64,000 nucleotides of DNA from Deinococcus sp. HSC-46F16 (GCF_024171495.1 NZ_JALJZW010000004.1:292425-356424); one strand, 5' to 3'. Positions 1 through 13,741 are shown, counted from the stretch's first letter. Notes: a model not told the origin generated them from the sequence alone. Program-made: numbers and translations.

Positions 1-508
1 CCGGGGTCAGCACCGCGTCGTAATAGCGACGCAGGATGCCCGAAGTCGTGCCCGCGTACACCCCACGCAGGTCGGCGGGCGGATTGACGGCCACGGTGCG
101 CCCCGCCCGGTGGCCCTGCGCCGCCGCCAACAGCGCGACGAGGCCCCCCAGCGAGAGGCCCACCACGGCCGTCTGGGTCACCCACGGCTGAGCCTCTAGC
201 CACGCCAGCGCCCGCCCGAGGTCGCCCGGCCCGCTGCGCCCGTAGTCGTCGCACCCGCCCGACCCGCGCCAACCGCGCAGCGAGAGGCTGACCCCGTGCC
301 AGCCTGCCGCGTGGAGCAGCCGGGCTGGGGTTGCCATGTCGGACGCGTCCTGCCCCCAGCCGTGCAGCAGCAGGGCGGCGGGGGCCGGTCGGGGCTGGCG
401 CCACAGGTAGCCGCCCAGCGTCACGTCCCCCGGTGTGTCTTCTCGTGGGGGAAGCGTGAGTCGGGCGGCGCCGGGCAGATCGGGCAGCGAGAGGCCGGGG
501 ACCTCCAC
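1..508 (-). CDS. alpha/beta hydrolase, 3' part missing (runs off left edge)
   Basis: The reverse strand encodes an alpha/beta-hydrolase fold N-terminal half of about 169 residues, cut by the window edge. Visible are the oxyanion-side motif LLLHGWGQD and the nucleophile elbow GLSLGG, in which the Ser is the catalytic nucleophile; the acid and His lie outside the window. The best start is GTG at 508, because GAGGAGG inside the last codons of speA lies about 10 bases upstream. The gene begins 6 bases after the speA stop, so it is probably translated from the same transcript. The substrate cannot be inferred; dipeptidyl-aminopeptidase/acyl-esterase-like hydrolases are the nearest general class. 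Confidence 0.75.
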   Translation of the reverse strand, partial: MEVPGLSLPDLPGAARLTLPPREDTPGDVTLGGYLWRQPRPAPAALLLHGWGQDASDMATPARLLHAAGWHGVSLSLRGWRGSGGCDDYGRSGPGDLGRALAWLEAQPWVTQTAVVGLSLGGLVALLAAAQGHRAGRTVAVNPPADLRGVYAGTTSGILRRYYDAVLTP

Positions 509-513
509 CGCGC

Positions 514-2424
<1,911 letters not shown>

Positions 2425-2492
2425 GTCAGGCGTCCTCCGTGGGTAAGGTAGGCTCGCCGTGCGCGGGGTTCGGAGTCCGGACTGCGGGCTCA

Positions 2493-2528
<36 letters not shown>

Positions 2529-2579
2529 GAAATGCCCGGAGGGGTAGGGGTCCAGACGGCAATTGGAGACGCGGTCAGC

Positions 2580-2627
2580 GGTCAGCCGCCAGCTTCCGGC
2601 CATAGGCGTCCCGGGTGGCGGCTGACC
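2580..2627. repeat. inverted repeat of a dispersed GCTGGAAGCTGG-type family
   Basis: Two perfect 12-base arms, GGTCAGCCGCCA (2580-2591) and TGGCGGCTGACC (2616-2627), flank the word CCAGCTTCCGGCC. Related words recur in other intergenic gaps of this window (around 9728, 43396-43456 and 52683-52703). It looks like a small dispersed intergenic repeat rather than a gene-specific site. Confidence 0.5.
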
Positions 2628-2653
2628 CCCGGGTGCTGGCCGCTCAACAAGGA

Positions 2654-2687
2654 GGGGAGCGAGGCCCCTAATGGCACCTCGCTCCCC
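2654..2687 (-). terminator. hairpin terminator of tRNA-Asp
   Basis: An 11-bp perfect stem (GGGGAGCGAGG at 2654-2664 with CCTCGCTCCCC at 2677-2687) starts 8 bases past the tRNA 3' end in its direction of transcription. The T stretch after it is weak (CCTTGTT). Confidence 0.55.
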
Positions 2688-2695
2688 CCTTCTTC

Positions 2696-2773
<78 letters not shown>

Positions 2774-2781
2774 CGGAAAGA

Positions 2782-2810
2782 AGAGTACGGGGCGCAGGGC
2801 GGGAAGTCAA
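2782..2810 (-). promoter_or_regulatory. sigma-70 type promoter for tRNA-Asp
   Basis: On the minus strand TTGACT (2805-2810) and TACTCT (2782-2787) are separated by exactly 17 bases, and the tRNA 5' end begins 10 bases after the -10 box. Confidence 0.75.
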
Positions 2811-2817
2811 GCCGCGC

Positions 2818-2823
2818 TAGCCT
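2818..2823 (+). promoter_or_regulatory. -10 box of asparaginase, leaderless layout
   Basis: TAGCCT lies 7 bases before the ATG at 2831, so transcription should begin at or next to the start codon. There is no Shine-Dalgarno sequence. It lies just 8 bases beyond the -35 box of the divergent tRNA promoter. Confidence 0.6.
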
Positions 2824-2830
2824 GGGCGCC

Positions 2831-3823
2831 ATGACAGCAGCGCAGGCCGGGCAGGTCGTCTTCACGCGTGGGGGCGTTGACGAGAGCATCCACACGGTTC
2901 ACGTCGCGGTGGTGGACGGGGCAGGTGAGGTGGTTGCGGCGTGCGGGGCTGCGGGGTTGGTGACCTTTCCCCGGTCGAGTTCCAAGCCGGTGCAGGCGCT
3001 GCCCCTCGCGCTCGCGGTGCCGGAGTTGCCAGACGACGAGCTGGCGATCGCGTGTGCCAGCCACACCGGAACCCCGGAGCATCTGGCGGTCGTGGAGCGG
3101 CTGCTGGCGCGGTCGGGCAGCACGGTGGCCGACCTGCGCTGCGGCACGCACCCGCCCTTCGATCCGGGCGCGGCGGCCGACCTGATTCGCCGGAACGAGA
3201 AGCCCACCCCGCTGCACCACAACTGCTCGGGCAAACACGCGGGGATGCTGCTGGCGTGCGTCCGGCACGGCTGGCCGCGCGAGGGGTATGCGGAGCACGG
3301 GCACCCGCTTCAGGTGCGGATTCGGGAACTGCACGCCGAACTGGGCGGAGTGGCGTTGGAGGCCGTGCAGGCGGGGACCGACGGGTGCAGCGTCCCGGCC
3401 TTCGCGCTGCCGCTGGACGCCACCGCGCGGATGTTCGCCCGGCTCGCGGCGCCGCAGGGAGAACTGACCCCGGCGCTGGAACGCATCTTCGCCGCCATGA
3501 CCGCCTGGCCCTTCCTGATCGCCGGACCCGGACGGCTCGATACGACGCTGATGCCCCTGGTGCCCGGCCTCGCCGCGAAGATGGGCGCGGAGGCGTTCTA
3601 CGGGATGGCGCTGCGGGAGACTCCGCGCGGCCCGCTGGGCGTGGCCTTCAAGGTCGCGGACGGCGGCGAGCGGGCGCGGCCCCACGTCGCCCTCGCGGTG
3701 CTGGAGGCGCTGGGCGTGTCCGTCACCCCAGAGATGCGGACGCTCGCCCCCGCCACGCTGAGCAACTGGGCCGGGCGCGGAGTGGGCACGGTGGAAGCCC
3801 ACGTCGGGCTGACCTGGGCGTGA
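2831..3823 (+). CDS. asparaginase of the Rhizobium AnsA / asparaginase II family
   Basis: The 330-residue product resembles the asparaginase family typified by Rhizobium etli AnsA (PF06089). That family hydrolyses asparagine to aspartate and ammonia and is unrelated to the E. coli AnsA/AnsB fold. Supporting segments are the early FTRGGVDESIH, SSSKPVQALP, CASHTGTPEH, HNCSGKHAGML (conserved Ser-Gly-Lys-His) and GTDGCSVPAFALPL. There is no signal peptide, so it should be cytoplasmic. ATG at 2831 is chosen because the open frame upstream runs through the tRNA gene and because a -10 box lies 7 bases before it. Confidence 0.85.
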   Translation: MTAAQAGQVVFTRGGVDESIHTVHVAVVDGAGEVVAACGAAGLVTFPRSSSKPVQALPLALAVPELPDDELAIACASHTGTPEHLAVVERLLARSGSTVADLRCGTHPPFDPGAAADLIRRNEKPTPLHHNCSGKHAGMLLACVRHGWPREGYAEHGHPLQVRIRELHAELGGVALEAVQAGTDGCSVPAFALPLDATARMFARLAAPQGELTPALERIFAAMTAWPFLIAGPGRLDTTLMPLVPGLAAKMGAEAFYGMALRETPRGPLGVAFKVADGGERARPHVALAVLEALGVSVTPEMRTLAPATLSNWAGRGVGTVEAHVGLTWA

Positions 3824-3824
3824 G

Positions 3825-4691
3825 TCAGCGCCGCGTGGCCGTGAAACTCAGCTTGTAGGAGGTGCAGTCGTCGGCCTCCACCAGAAAGGTGCCCTGCGCC
3901 TGGGTGGCCGACACGAATCGCCCAGCGAACTCCCAGGCGAGGTAGGGGGCGGTGGCGCGGCGGTTGAAGGCGCCCGCCTGCACGGGCACGTTGCCGGGCA
4001 TCTCGCCCAGTTCACCGATCAACCGGGCGTTGAGCTTGGCGCCGCTGCTGCTCAGCGAGTCGCGGCAACGCCAGTAGCCCGTCATGCGGACGTTGGTGAT
4101 CGTGCGCCCGTCGGCCGCCACCTGAAAGCTGATGCTGGTGCCCTTGAAGTCCCCGGTCAGGTCGCCCGTGTAGGTGCCGGGCCGGGGCGTCACCCCGGCA
4201 GCGGCGGCGGGGGTGGGCGAGGCCGGACGGGCAGCGGGGGCCGCCTGCGCCTGGGCGGCCCGCAGTTGGCACCAGCCCAGCACCACGCTCTCGTCGTCGA
4301 GGTAGAGCAGGCCCACGTAACGGTTCGCCTTCTCGGTCAGGCGAAAGGAAAGGGCGGTGGTGCCGTCCTCCTCGACCTCGTCCAGCGTCTCGAACACGAG
4401 GCCCCGCTTGCCGAACTGTGTGCCCAGATCGTCCACGATCCGGTCCGCGAGCTCTGGATCGTTCCAGACGAGGTATTCGCTCGCCTGACAGGTGCTTCCT
4501 TCTTCCCGCGCCAGCCCACTCAGATAGCTCCCGAACTCGCGGGTGGCGGCGGCGTCGGTGACCCGAATGGCCCCCGGCGTCACGGGCAGACGCAGGAGGG
4601 TGGAGGAGGGCGCCGGTCCCTGCTGCGCCGGAGCGAGAGTCACAAGGGTCAGGCCAAGGGTGAGGGCGAGGGTCAGCCGCAGCGTGGTCAT
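3825..4691 (-). CDS. secreted protein of unknown function
   Basis: This 288-residue protein has a clear signal peptide (Met-Thr-Thr-Leu then a hydrophobic run to about residue 22, APAQ cleavage region) and no lipobox Cys. The N-terminal half contains three Cys. A Pro/Ala-rich linker (about residues 160-180) joins a C-terminal domain with alternating beta-like strands (GTYTGDLTGDFKGTSISF, then FVSATQAQGTFLVE). The ATG at 4691 has AAGGAAGGG just upstream. It faces the asparaginase tail to tail with 1 base between stop codons. I do not recognise the family. Confidence 0.75.
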   Translation of the reverse strand: MTTLRLTLALTLGLTLVTLAPAQQGPAPSSTLLRLPVTPGAIRVTDAAATREFGSYLSGLAREEGSTCQASEYLVWNDPELADRIVDDLGTQFGKRGLVFETLDEVEEDGTTALSFRLTEKANRYVGLLYLDDESVVLGWCQLRAAQAQAAPAARPASPTPAAAAGVTPRPGTYTGDLTGDFKGTSISFQVAADGRTITNVRMTGYWRCRDSLSSSGAKLNARLIGELGEMPGNVPVQAGAFNRRATAPYLAWEFAGRFVSATQAQGTFLVEADDCTSYKLSFTATRR

Positions 4692-4781
4692 GGGTCCCTT
4701 CCTTTCCGTGGCCGCACCTGCGGGCCACGCCCGCACCTGTCCCGGCGGGTGGCCCGCTGGCATTGTGACGGTGGCCTCACT

Positions 4782-5289
4782 TTAAGGCCACTCGCTGTCC
4801 TGAATTCCCTCCCCCGGCGGCCCATTACGGGGGGGGGCCGTCCGCAAAGTCCCCACATAGTCCTCCAGCGGCCCCAGTCCCACCCCGGCCCCCCGCGCGT
4901 CCACGTCACCCGGTTCCAGCGGGAAGGGCTGACCGTCCGGCCCCACTTAGGTCCCGTAGCGCTGCGGCCTGCCCTCACGGATGCAGATGCGGTCGTACAG
5001 GGAAGCGGCGTGGGCGGGGTCCACCTCGCCGGGGGGCTGGGAGCGCCACAGCGCCAGCACCTCCTTTTGAAAGGCCAAGTCGGGCGAATGTGGCGCGAGC
5101 AGCCAGACCGCCGTCGCTCCGTCCTCCCCCACCCGCGAGCGGCCCGGCCAGTCTTCCCGCGCCACAGCCTCCCGCAGTACGTGGATCGAAGGCGAGCCAC
5201 GCCGCCGCGTCCACCGGACCGGAGCGCAGTTGCTGGTCCTCAGTCATCCGCCAGAGAAGCCATTTGCGGAGGTTGGCGAAATTCGACTC
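4782..5289 (-). pseudogene. decayed DUF6624-family gene
   Basis: Fragments in two frames reproduce a DUF6624-like protein. An upstream piece reads LRKWLLWRMTEDQQLR. After a frameshift near 5180-5200, a second frame reads EDGATAVWLLAPHSPD, then REGRPQRYGT, then a TAA stop (4947-4949). Downstream in the same frame it continues GPDGQPFPLEPGDVDARGAG and LGPLEDYV, to a stop at 4782. Family members I know carry RPQ.YGTQ at the stop position, so one C-to-T change (CAA to TAA) explains the nonsense codon. The gene is therefore broken twice. The function of the intact family is not established. Confidence 0.7.
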
Positions 5290-5296
5290 GCATACC

Positions 5297-5325
5297 TTGA
5301 CCCCCGGTGCATTCCGCGCTATCTT
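5297..5325 (+). promoter_or_regulatory. plus-strand promoter with no gene, followed at once by a terminator
   Basis: TTGACC (5297-5302) and TATCTT (5320-5325) are spaced 17 bases apart. The predicted start near 5332 lies directly before an intrinsic terminator, so the transcript would be only about 27 bases long. No gene on the plus strand follows. Confidence 0.45.
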
Positions 5326-5335
5326 CTGTCCATCA

Positions 5336-5358
5336 CCGCCCGAAGTGGCGGCTTTTTT
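5336..5358 (+). terminator. intrinsic terminator
   Basis: CCGCC (5336-5340) pairs with GGCGG (5347-5351), followed after one C by six T (5353-5358). The T run is on the plus strand only, so it does not serve the S9 peptidase gene, whose stop codon overlaps it from the other strand. Confidence 0.6.
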
Positions 5359-7432
5359 ATTGCCCGCCCTTCCCGGCGTCCAGGGTGCCCCCCACCGCCG
5401 CGAGCGCGAAGGCGAATTCCTCGGCCATTTCGTTGAGCGCGTCGTAACGGCTGCTGGAGCCGCCGTGCCCGGCGCCCAGGTTGGTCTTGAGCACCAGCAC
5501 GCCGCTGCCGGGCTGGCGCAGGTCGCGCAGGCGGGCCACGTACTTCGCGGGTTCCCAGTAGGCGACGCGGGGGTCGTTCAGGCCCGTCGAGACGAAGAGG
5601 TGGGGGTAGGCGGCAGGCTTCAGGTTGTCGTAAGGGCTGTACTCGCGCATGGTGGCGTAGGCGTCCGGCTCATTCGGGTTGCCCCACTCGTCGTATTCGC
5701 CCGTGGTGAGGGGAATGGAGTCGTCGAGCATGGTGGAGAGCACGTCCACGAAGGGCACCCCGACGAACGCGGCCTTCCACAGGTCGGGCCGCAGGTTGAC
5801 CACGGCGCCCATCAGCAGGCCGCCCGCGCTGCGGCCCATCGCCACGAGGTCGCCCGCGATCCCCGCCGCCCGCAGGCCCTCGCCCGCCGCGATGAAGTCG
5901 GTGAAGGTATTCATCTTGTGGGCGAGGCGTCCGGCGTCGTACCAGCGCCGCCCCAGTTCCGAACCGCCCCGGATGTGCGCGACCGCCCACACCCAGCCCC
6001 GGTCGAGCAGCGGGAGCCGCCCCAGGCTGAAGGCCGGGTCCATGGACGCCCCGTAGGAGCCGTACCCGTACAGCAGCGTGGGCGCGGGTAGGGCCGTGTC
6101 GCGGCGGCGCACCAGGCTGACGGGCACCCGCTCGCCATCCGGGGCATCCACCCAGACCTGCTCGGCCACATACTCGGCCGGGTCGTAGTTCGGCACGGGC
6201 GTGGCTTTCACCAGCGTGGTTTCCAGCGTGTTCAGATCGAGGTCGAGGTGCTCGGTGGGGCGGGTCAGGCTCGTGTAGAGGATGCGGGCCGTCGTGGCCT
6301 CAAAAATGCGGTTGGCGCCGATGCGGACAGTGTAGCTCGCCTCGGGAAACTCGACGCGGCGGGCCTCGCCGTAGCCCTCCCCGGTGCGCGGCAGCACCCA
6401 CAGGCGGGTGAAGCCCCCCTCGCGCCCGGAGACGAGCAGGCGCCCGGCGAACAGGTGCATGCCGGTGAGGTAGCGCTGGGGGTCGTGGGGCAGCACGTCC
6501 TGCGCGTCGGCCCAGGTCACCCCTTCCCCCTTGGGCAGGCGCACCAGCCGGAACTCAGACGCGCCGCCCTGGTTCGTCAGCGCGAGCCAGTGGTCGCCGC
6601 CGTCGGTCAGGCTGACCTCCACGCCGCGTTCGCGGGGCAGCAGAACCTGGGGCCGGGCGGTGGGGTCGCGGGTGTCAAGCACCGCCACCTCGTCGGCCAT
6701 GTTCGCGGAACTGCCCAGCAGCAGCGTCTCGCCGTTCTCGGCCACACGCGCCCAGGCGCGGAAGGTGGGGTCGGTCTCGTGCCACAACTCCTCGTCGGCG
6801 GTCTGGGGCTGGCCCAGGGTGTGCCAGTGAATGCGGGCCGGGCGCTGGGTGGCGTCCTCGGTGGCGTAGAAGAGGGTACGGCCGTCCGCGCTCCAGTCCA
6901 GGGTCCAGCCGCTCACGCCGGTCAGGGGCGGCTCGGCGAGTTCGCCCGTCGCCGTGTCCAGCACGCGCAGTTCCCACAGCTCCTGCCCGGTCGTGTCCAG
7001 CAGGTAGGCCCAGTGACGTCCGTCCGGGCTGGGGCGGGTCACGTACACCCAGACGTTGGCGTGGCCCTCGCGCTCCTTCAGCGCGTTGAGGTCCAGCAGA
7101 AGCTGCGCCTCTCCCCCAGCACGTGGGCGCCGCAGGAAGAGGGGGTGCGCCTTGCCCTCCTCGGTGCGGGTGTAGTACTCCCAGTCGCCCTCGGGCACGG
7201 GGGGCTGGTCGTCTTCCTCCTGCACGTGGGAGAGGAGTTCCCCATAGATGAGCTGCTGCGTCTCCCGCAGGGGCGCCATGACTGCGTCCAGGTGGACGTT
7301 TTCAGCTTCCAGGTAGCCCAGCACTTCCGGGTCGGCCTTGCCCTGGGTCCTCAGCCAGTGGTAGTCGTCGGGGCGGGATTCGCCGTGGAGGTCGTGGGTG
7401 AGGGGCTTCTTGGCGGCGCGGGGCAGGGACAT
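5357..7432 (-). CDS. S9 family prolyl oligopeptidase / oligopeptidase B-like
   Basis: This 691-residue serine peptidase has an N-terminal beta-propeller (about residues 70-420) that limits access to peptides and a C-terminal alpha/beta-hydrolase domain. The catalytic triad is visible as Ser535 in MGRSAGG, Asp620 in LNDPRV and His656 in GAGHGG. The N-terminal DDYHWLR and DPEVLGYLEAEN segments are characteristic of oligopeptidase B. It should cleave short peptides, probably after basic residues, in the cytoplasm because no signal peptide is present. ATG at 7432 has a TACGCT box 5 bases upstream. The 3' end abuts the decayed DUF6624 region. Confidence 0.92.
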   Translation of the reverse strand: MSLPRAAKKPLTHDLHGESRPDDYHWLRTQGKADPEVLGYLEAENVHLDAVMAPLRETQQLIYGELLSHVQEEDDQPPVPEGDWEYYTRTEEGKAHPLFLRRPRAGGEAQLLLDLNALKEREGHANVWVYVTRPSPDGRHWAYLLDTTGQELWELRVLDTATGELAEPPLTGVSGWTLDWSADGRTLFYATEDATQRPARIHWHTLGQPQTADEELWHETDPTFRAWARVAENGETLLLGSSANMADEVAVLDTRDPTARPQVLLPRERGVEVSLTDGGDHWLALTNQGGASEFRLVRLPKGEGVTWADAQDVLPHDPQRYLTGMHLFAGRLLVSGREGGFTRLWVLPRTGEGYGEARRVEFPEASYTVRIGANRIFEATTARILYTSLTRPTEHLDLDLNTLETTLVKATPVPNYDPAEYVAEQVWVDAPDGERVPVSLVRRRDTALPAPTLLYGYGSYGASMDPAFSLGRLPLLDRGWVWAVAHIRGGSELGRRWYDAGRLAHKMNTFTDFIAAGEGLRAAGIAGDLVAMGRSAGGLLMGAVVNLRPDLWKAAFVGVPFVDVLSTMLDDSIPLTTGEYDEWGNPNEPDAYATMREYSPYDNLKPAAYPHLFVSTGLNDPRVAYWEPAKYVARLRDLRQPGSGVLVLKTNLGAGHGGSSSRYDALNEMAEEFAFALAAVGGTLDAGKGGQ

Positions 7433-7437
7433 GCCTG

Positions 7438-7478
7438 AGCGTAGCAAGGCCCAGCCAGGAAGGGTGGGGCGCTAGGCT
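7438..7478. promoter_or_regulatory. divergent leaderless promoters for the S9 peptidase and the serine hydrolase
   Basis: Minus strand: TACGCT (7438-7443), 5 bases before the ATG at 7432. Plus strand: TAGGCT (7473-7478), 6 bases before the ATG at 7485. The two start codons are 52 bases apart and neither has a Shine-Dalgarno sequence. Confidence 0.6.
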
Positions 7479-7484
7479 GAGCCC

Positions 7485-8537
7485 ATGTTTCGCCGCGACC
7501 CCCTCCAGACGGCCCGGCGCGAGTTGGAGGCCGTGCTGGAGCGCGACCTGCGCCCGGCGCTGCCCCTGCTGCGGGCCGCCCTGCGCCGGGGCGGGGTGGT
7601 GGGCGCGGCGCGGGACGGCCAGTCGGCGGTGGTCGGGGGAGGCGACGTTCCCAGGGACGGCGTATTCGAGCTGGCAAGCGTGACCAAGCCCTTCACGGCG
7701 GCGCTGGCCGGAGCGCTGGTGCGGGAGGGTCGGCTGGGCTGGGACGCACCCCTCTCGCGGCTGGGTGGTCCCTTCCGGTCCTTTCCCGACTTCGTGACCG
7801 CCCGTGCCCTCGCCACCCACACGGCGGGCCTGCCCGCCCACCCCGCGCGGGTGGCCGTGACCACCTTCACCCGCTTTCAGGACCCCTACGGCAGCATGGA
7901 CGCCCCGGCCGCCCTGGCGAGCGCCCGGCGCTGGGCGAGTCGGAGGGGGGCGGGACGGTTCGGGTACTCGAACCTGGGGGCGGGGGTGCTCGCGCTGGCC
8001 CTGGCGCACGCGGCGGGCGAGGACGTGAGTGCGGCGGGCTACGGGCGGGCGCTGGCCCGATACGTGACCGGACCGCTGGGGCTGCCGGGCGTGGGCCTCA
8101 CCCCCCCGGCACGCGGGCTGGTCGCTCCCACCGCCACGCTGTTGGGCGAAGGGGTCACGGGGTTCGGGCCGCTGGCGGGCGCGGGCGGGCTGTTCGGAAC
8201 GGCGGGGGACCTGCTGACCTTCGGGACGGCGCATCTGGAGGGCAGGCTGGGCCAGGACTGGCGCGAAGTTCTGCGGCCCCCTGCCCTCCCCCCCCATCTG
8301 GACGGCGTGGCCCCCGGCTGGTTCCGGCGCGGGGGCGTATGGTGGCACGACGGGGTGGCGCGGGGCACCCGCACGGCGCTCGCCCTCGTGCCCGCGTCCG
8401 GCACGGTGGTCACGTTGCTGGTGCGCGGCGGGGTGCCGCTGGTGGGGCTGCGGGGGGTGGTGGGGGCGGCGGCGCTGGCGCTGGCAGAGCCTTCAGCGCT
8501 TGGCGGTCCACCGTCCGCAAACAGTTTTCCTCGCTGA
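7485..8537 (+). CDS. serine hydrolase of the class C beta-lactamase / DD-peptidase superfamily
   Basis: The 350-residue protein has the three hallmarks of the family: SVTK (Ser65, Lys68), YSN (Tyr161-Asn163) and HDG at residues 288-290 in place of KTG. The His-x-Gly third motif is typical of EstB-type esterases and related serine hydrolases, so beta-lactam hydrolysis should not be assumed. There is no evident signal peptide. It is transcribed away from the S9 peptidase and ends 20 bases before the convergent lipoprotein gene. Confidence 0.85.
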   Translation: MFRRDPLQTARRELEAVLERDLRPALPLLRAALRRGGVVGAARDGQSAVVGGGDVPRDGVFELASVTKPFTAALAGALVREGRLGWDAPLSRLGGPFRSFPDFVTARALATHTAGLPAHPARVAVTTFTRFQDPYGSMDAPAALASARRWASRRGAGRFGYSNLGAGVLALALAHAAGEDVSAAGYGRALARYVTGPLGLPGVGLTPPARGLVAPTATLLGEGVTGFGPLAGAGGLFGTAGDLLTFGTAHLEGRLGQDWREVLRPPALPPHLDGVAPGWFRRGGVWWHDGVARGTRTALALVPASGTVVTLLVRGGVPLVGLRGVVGAAALALAEPSALGGPPSANSFPR

Positions 8538-8557
8538 GAGCGGACGGCGGGCCACCC

Positions 8558-9700
8558 TCACGGGACCAGCCACGTCACCCCCCGCGCGTCGTTCAGGCCG
8601 CTCAGCAGGGTCACCGGGCGCCAGTTTACCGTGCCCCCGGTGTTGCCCGACCCCAGGCCGATCACGGTGTCGTACCCGCTGAGGGTGGTCGAGCTCAGGG
8701 CGTACAGGAAGCCGTCGGGGGCGAAGGTCACGTCGCGCAGGTCGGCGAAGGCGTTCACGGTCAGGGCCTCGTTCCGCGTGCCCGAGGCGTCCCACAACCG
8801 CAGCGGCTCGGTGCCCAGGCCACTCACGCGCGGGTCACGCCACGCGGCGATCAGATTTCGCCCGGCCACGCCGCTGCCCGCCGAGGTCCACAGGCGGTCC
8901 ACCCGCCCTGTCCCAAAGGCGTCCAGTGCGTCCTCCGCGACGGGCACCCCGTTCGTGCCCAGCGGCTGCACTCCGGTGTCGGTCGCCGCGTAGACGGTGG
9001 TGCCGTTCGGCGCCGGGGCGAGGTCGCGGATGGCGGGCGTGGGCACCGGGAGGTCGGCCTCGGCGCGGTCGGCGCCGGGGGTGGTCACGGCCACCCGCAC
9101 CACCTCGCTGCCGCCGCCCAGCGCGGGGCGGGCGACCACCCCCACGTCCACCCCATCCGCCCGGCGCACCAGCGCCACCCGCACCGGGGGCACGTCGGTG
9201 CCCGTCACCACGGCGGCCCCGCCCACGGCGGCCCGCCACACCAGCGTCCCGTCGGTGCGGTAGAGGGCGAGCTGCTGGGTGCCGTTCAGCACGCCCCCCG
9301 TGTCACACTGGCTGAGGCTCAGAATCCGGTCGCGCCCGGCGTTCAGCGCGGTCGTCACAAAGCAGGGCGGCACGAAGCCCGGCGCGTCGAAGGCGGGGGC
9401 GAAGGGCCGCACGTCCCCTAGATTCGCGTCGCGGCTCTCCAGCCCCCCCCGTCGGGTGAGCAGCAGCCGTGCCCCGCCGCCGGGCAGGGTATCCACGGCC
9501 ACGCCGTCCGTGACCGTCACGCTGGGGCCGACCACCGGGGTGGAGGGAAGCGTGCCTCCCCCCCCGCCCGTCGTGACCGTCCGCAGGGTCGCGCCCGCAT
9601 CCGCCAGCACGGCGAGCCGCAGCGCGGGCAAGGTTTCCACCGTCCCCGTGCAGGCGGAGAGCAGCAGGGCGGTCAGGGGCAGCAGGGCGAGTCGTTTCAC
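8558..9700 (-). CDS. lipoprotein with beta-propeller-like repeats
   Basis: This is a 380-residue exported lipoprotein. A basic N-terminus and hydrophobic stretch end in the lipobox LLLSAC (Cys17). The rest has repeated segments such as APAPNGTTVYAATDTG and TFAPDGFLYALSST, which look like propeller blades. GTG at 9700 is preceded by GGAGGT 7 bases upstream. It lies 50 bases downstream of the LptD-like gene on the same strand, so an envelope role is likely. The specific function is unknown. Confidence 0.8.
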   Translation of the reverse strand: MKRLALLPLTALLLSACTGTVETLPALRLAVLADAGATLRTVTTGGGGGTLPSTPVVGPSVTVTDGVAVDTLPGGGARLLLTRRGGLESRDANLGDVRPFAPAFDAPGFVPPCFVTTALNAGRDRILSLSQCDTGGVLNGTQQLALYRTDGTLVWRAAVGGAAVVTGTDVPPVRVALVRRADGVDVGVVARPALGGGSEVVRVAVTTPGADRAEADLPVPTPAIRDLAPAPNGTTVYAATDTGVQPLGTNGVPVAEDALDAFGTGRVDRLWTSAGSGVAGRNLIAAWRDPRVSGLGTEPLRLWDASGTRNEALTVNAFADLRDVTFAPDGFLYALSSTTLSGYDTVIGLGSGNTGGTVNWRPVTLLSGLNDARGVTWLVP

Positions 9701-9750
9701 GGATGGGACCTCCGGTGGGCGGGGGGCTGGAAGCTGGTGGCTTGCTGCTC

Positions 9751-12568
<2,818 letters not shown>

Positions 12569-12579
<11 letters not shown>

Positions 12580-13741
12580 GGCCCACCCCCGCCGCCGCGA
12601 GCACCGGGCGGCCCCGTTCGCCGGGCGCATCCGCCAGCAGTTCCAGCGTGGTGCCGGGGTAGTAGAAGCCCAGGATGCGGCGGTGGTCGGCCTTTGCTCG
12701 GGCCATCCCCAGCGCCCCGTACTGCGAGAGGCCCACCCCGTGCCCGGACCCCGACCCCTCCAGCACCAGCGGCCGCCCCGGCCCCACGCTCCCGCCGAGG
12801 CGGACGCGGGTGCTGTGCGCTCCCAGCGCCCGCACGAAGTCGCCCGCTTGCAGGCCGCTCAGCCGCCCGGTGCCCGAACTGCCCGTCAGCGTGACCTCCA
12901 GCACCCGGCCCGACGCGGAGGTCAGCGTCACCCCCACCGAGCGCACGGTGCCCACCCGCACCCGGAAGCGTTCGGCGGCGGCCTGCACCTTCGCGGCACT
13001 GGCCTCCACCCGCCACTTGGCGCGGGGACTGTCCGCCGAGTGCGGGTCCGGCTGCGCGACGAGGTAGGGGATGCCGCGCCCCCACACCTCCTCGCTCGAC
13101 GCCGTGTGTCCGCCCGAATCACTGGAGAAATACGTCTGCGCGGGCTTGTCCCCATACGCGAGGACCTGCCCGGCGGTCGCCTGGATCGCCGTGTCCGTTC
13201 CGACCTTTTCCGCCGGGACGCCCCGGTAGACCTGACAGCTTTCGGTGGCACAGGTGTCGTAGGGGAGCGCCGGGTTGATGCGGGCCGAGACGTAGGTGCG
13301 GGCGATCACCGCCTGCGCGGCGAGCGCGGCGGCGGGCCAGCTCGCGGGCATTTCGGCGGGGACCACTCCGCGCAGGTAGTCCTCCACGTCCACCACGTTG
13401 ATGCCCTGCACGCCGCCGCTCACCGCCCGCAGCAGCACGCCGCCCCGGTAGGTCTGGCCCGCGATCTCCACCAGGCTGCCCGGCGACGGCGGCACGTACA
13501 GCACGTCGCTCCCCGCGTCCTGCCCGCCCAGCGTGAGCTTGCCGCCCCGGTTGCCCACCGTCCAGGGCACCGAGGGCGCGGCGGGAGCGGGGGGGGCCGC
13601 CAGGGGTGCCGTCAGCCCCGGTCCCGGCGGGGGCGGCAGCCGCACGGTGAGCTGCGGGCCGCTCGCCACCAGCACCCGCACGTCCAGCGCCCCGGCCGCG
13701 CCGGGAGCCGCCAGCGCCAAGAGAAAGGTCAGCACGCGCAT
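12569..13741 (-). CDS. SpoIID/LytB domain protein, exported
   Basis: The 390-residue protein has a signal peptide (about residues 1-18) and a SpoIID/LytB domain with the hallmark VVPAEMPASWPAAALAAQAV followed by ARTYV, then DTCATESCQVYRG and GHGVGLSQYGA near the end. In Bacillus SpoIID is a lytic transglycosylase acting on denuded glycan, and LytB enhances an amidase. Here it is probably a peptidoglycan-remodelling factor of the vegetative wall, since Deinococcus does not sporulate. The ATG at 13741 lies 10 bases past a consensus TATACT box. Its stop codon lies inside the start region of the LptD-like gene. Confidence 0.85.

Noticed and set aside
7485..8537. Beta-lactamase resistance gene
   Set aside because: The SxxK and YxN motifs are present but the third motif is HDG instead of KTG, which fits an esterase-like or peptidase-like serine hydrolase as well or better.
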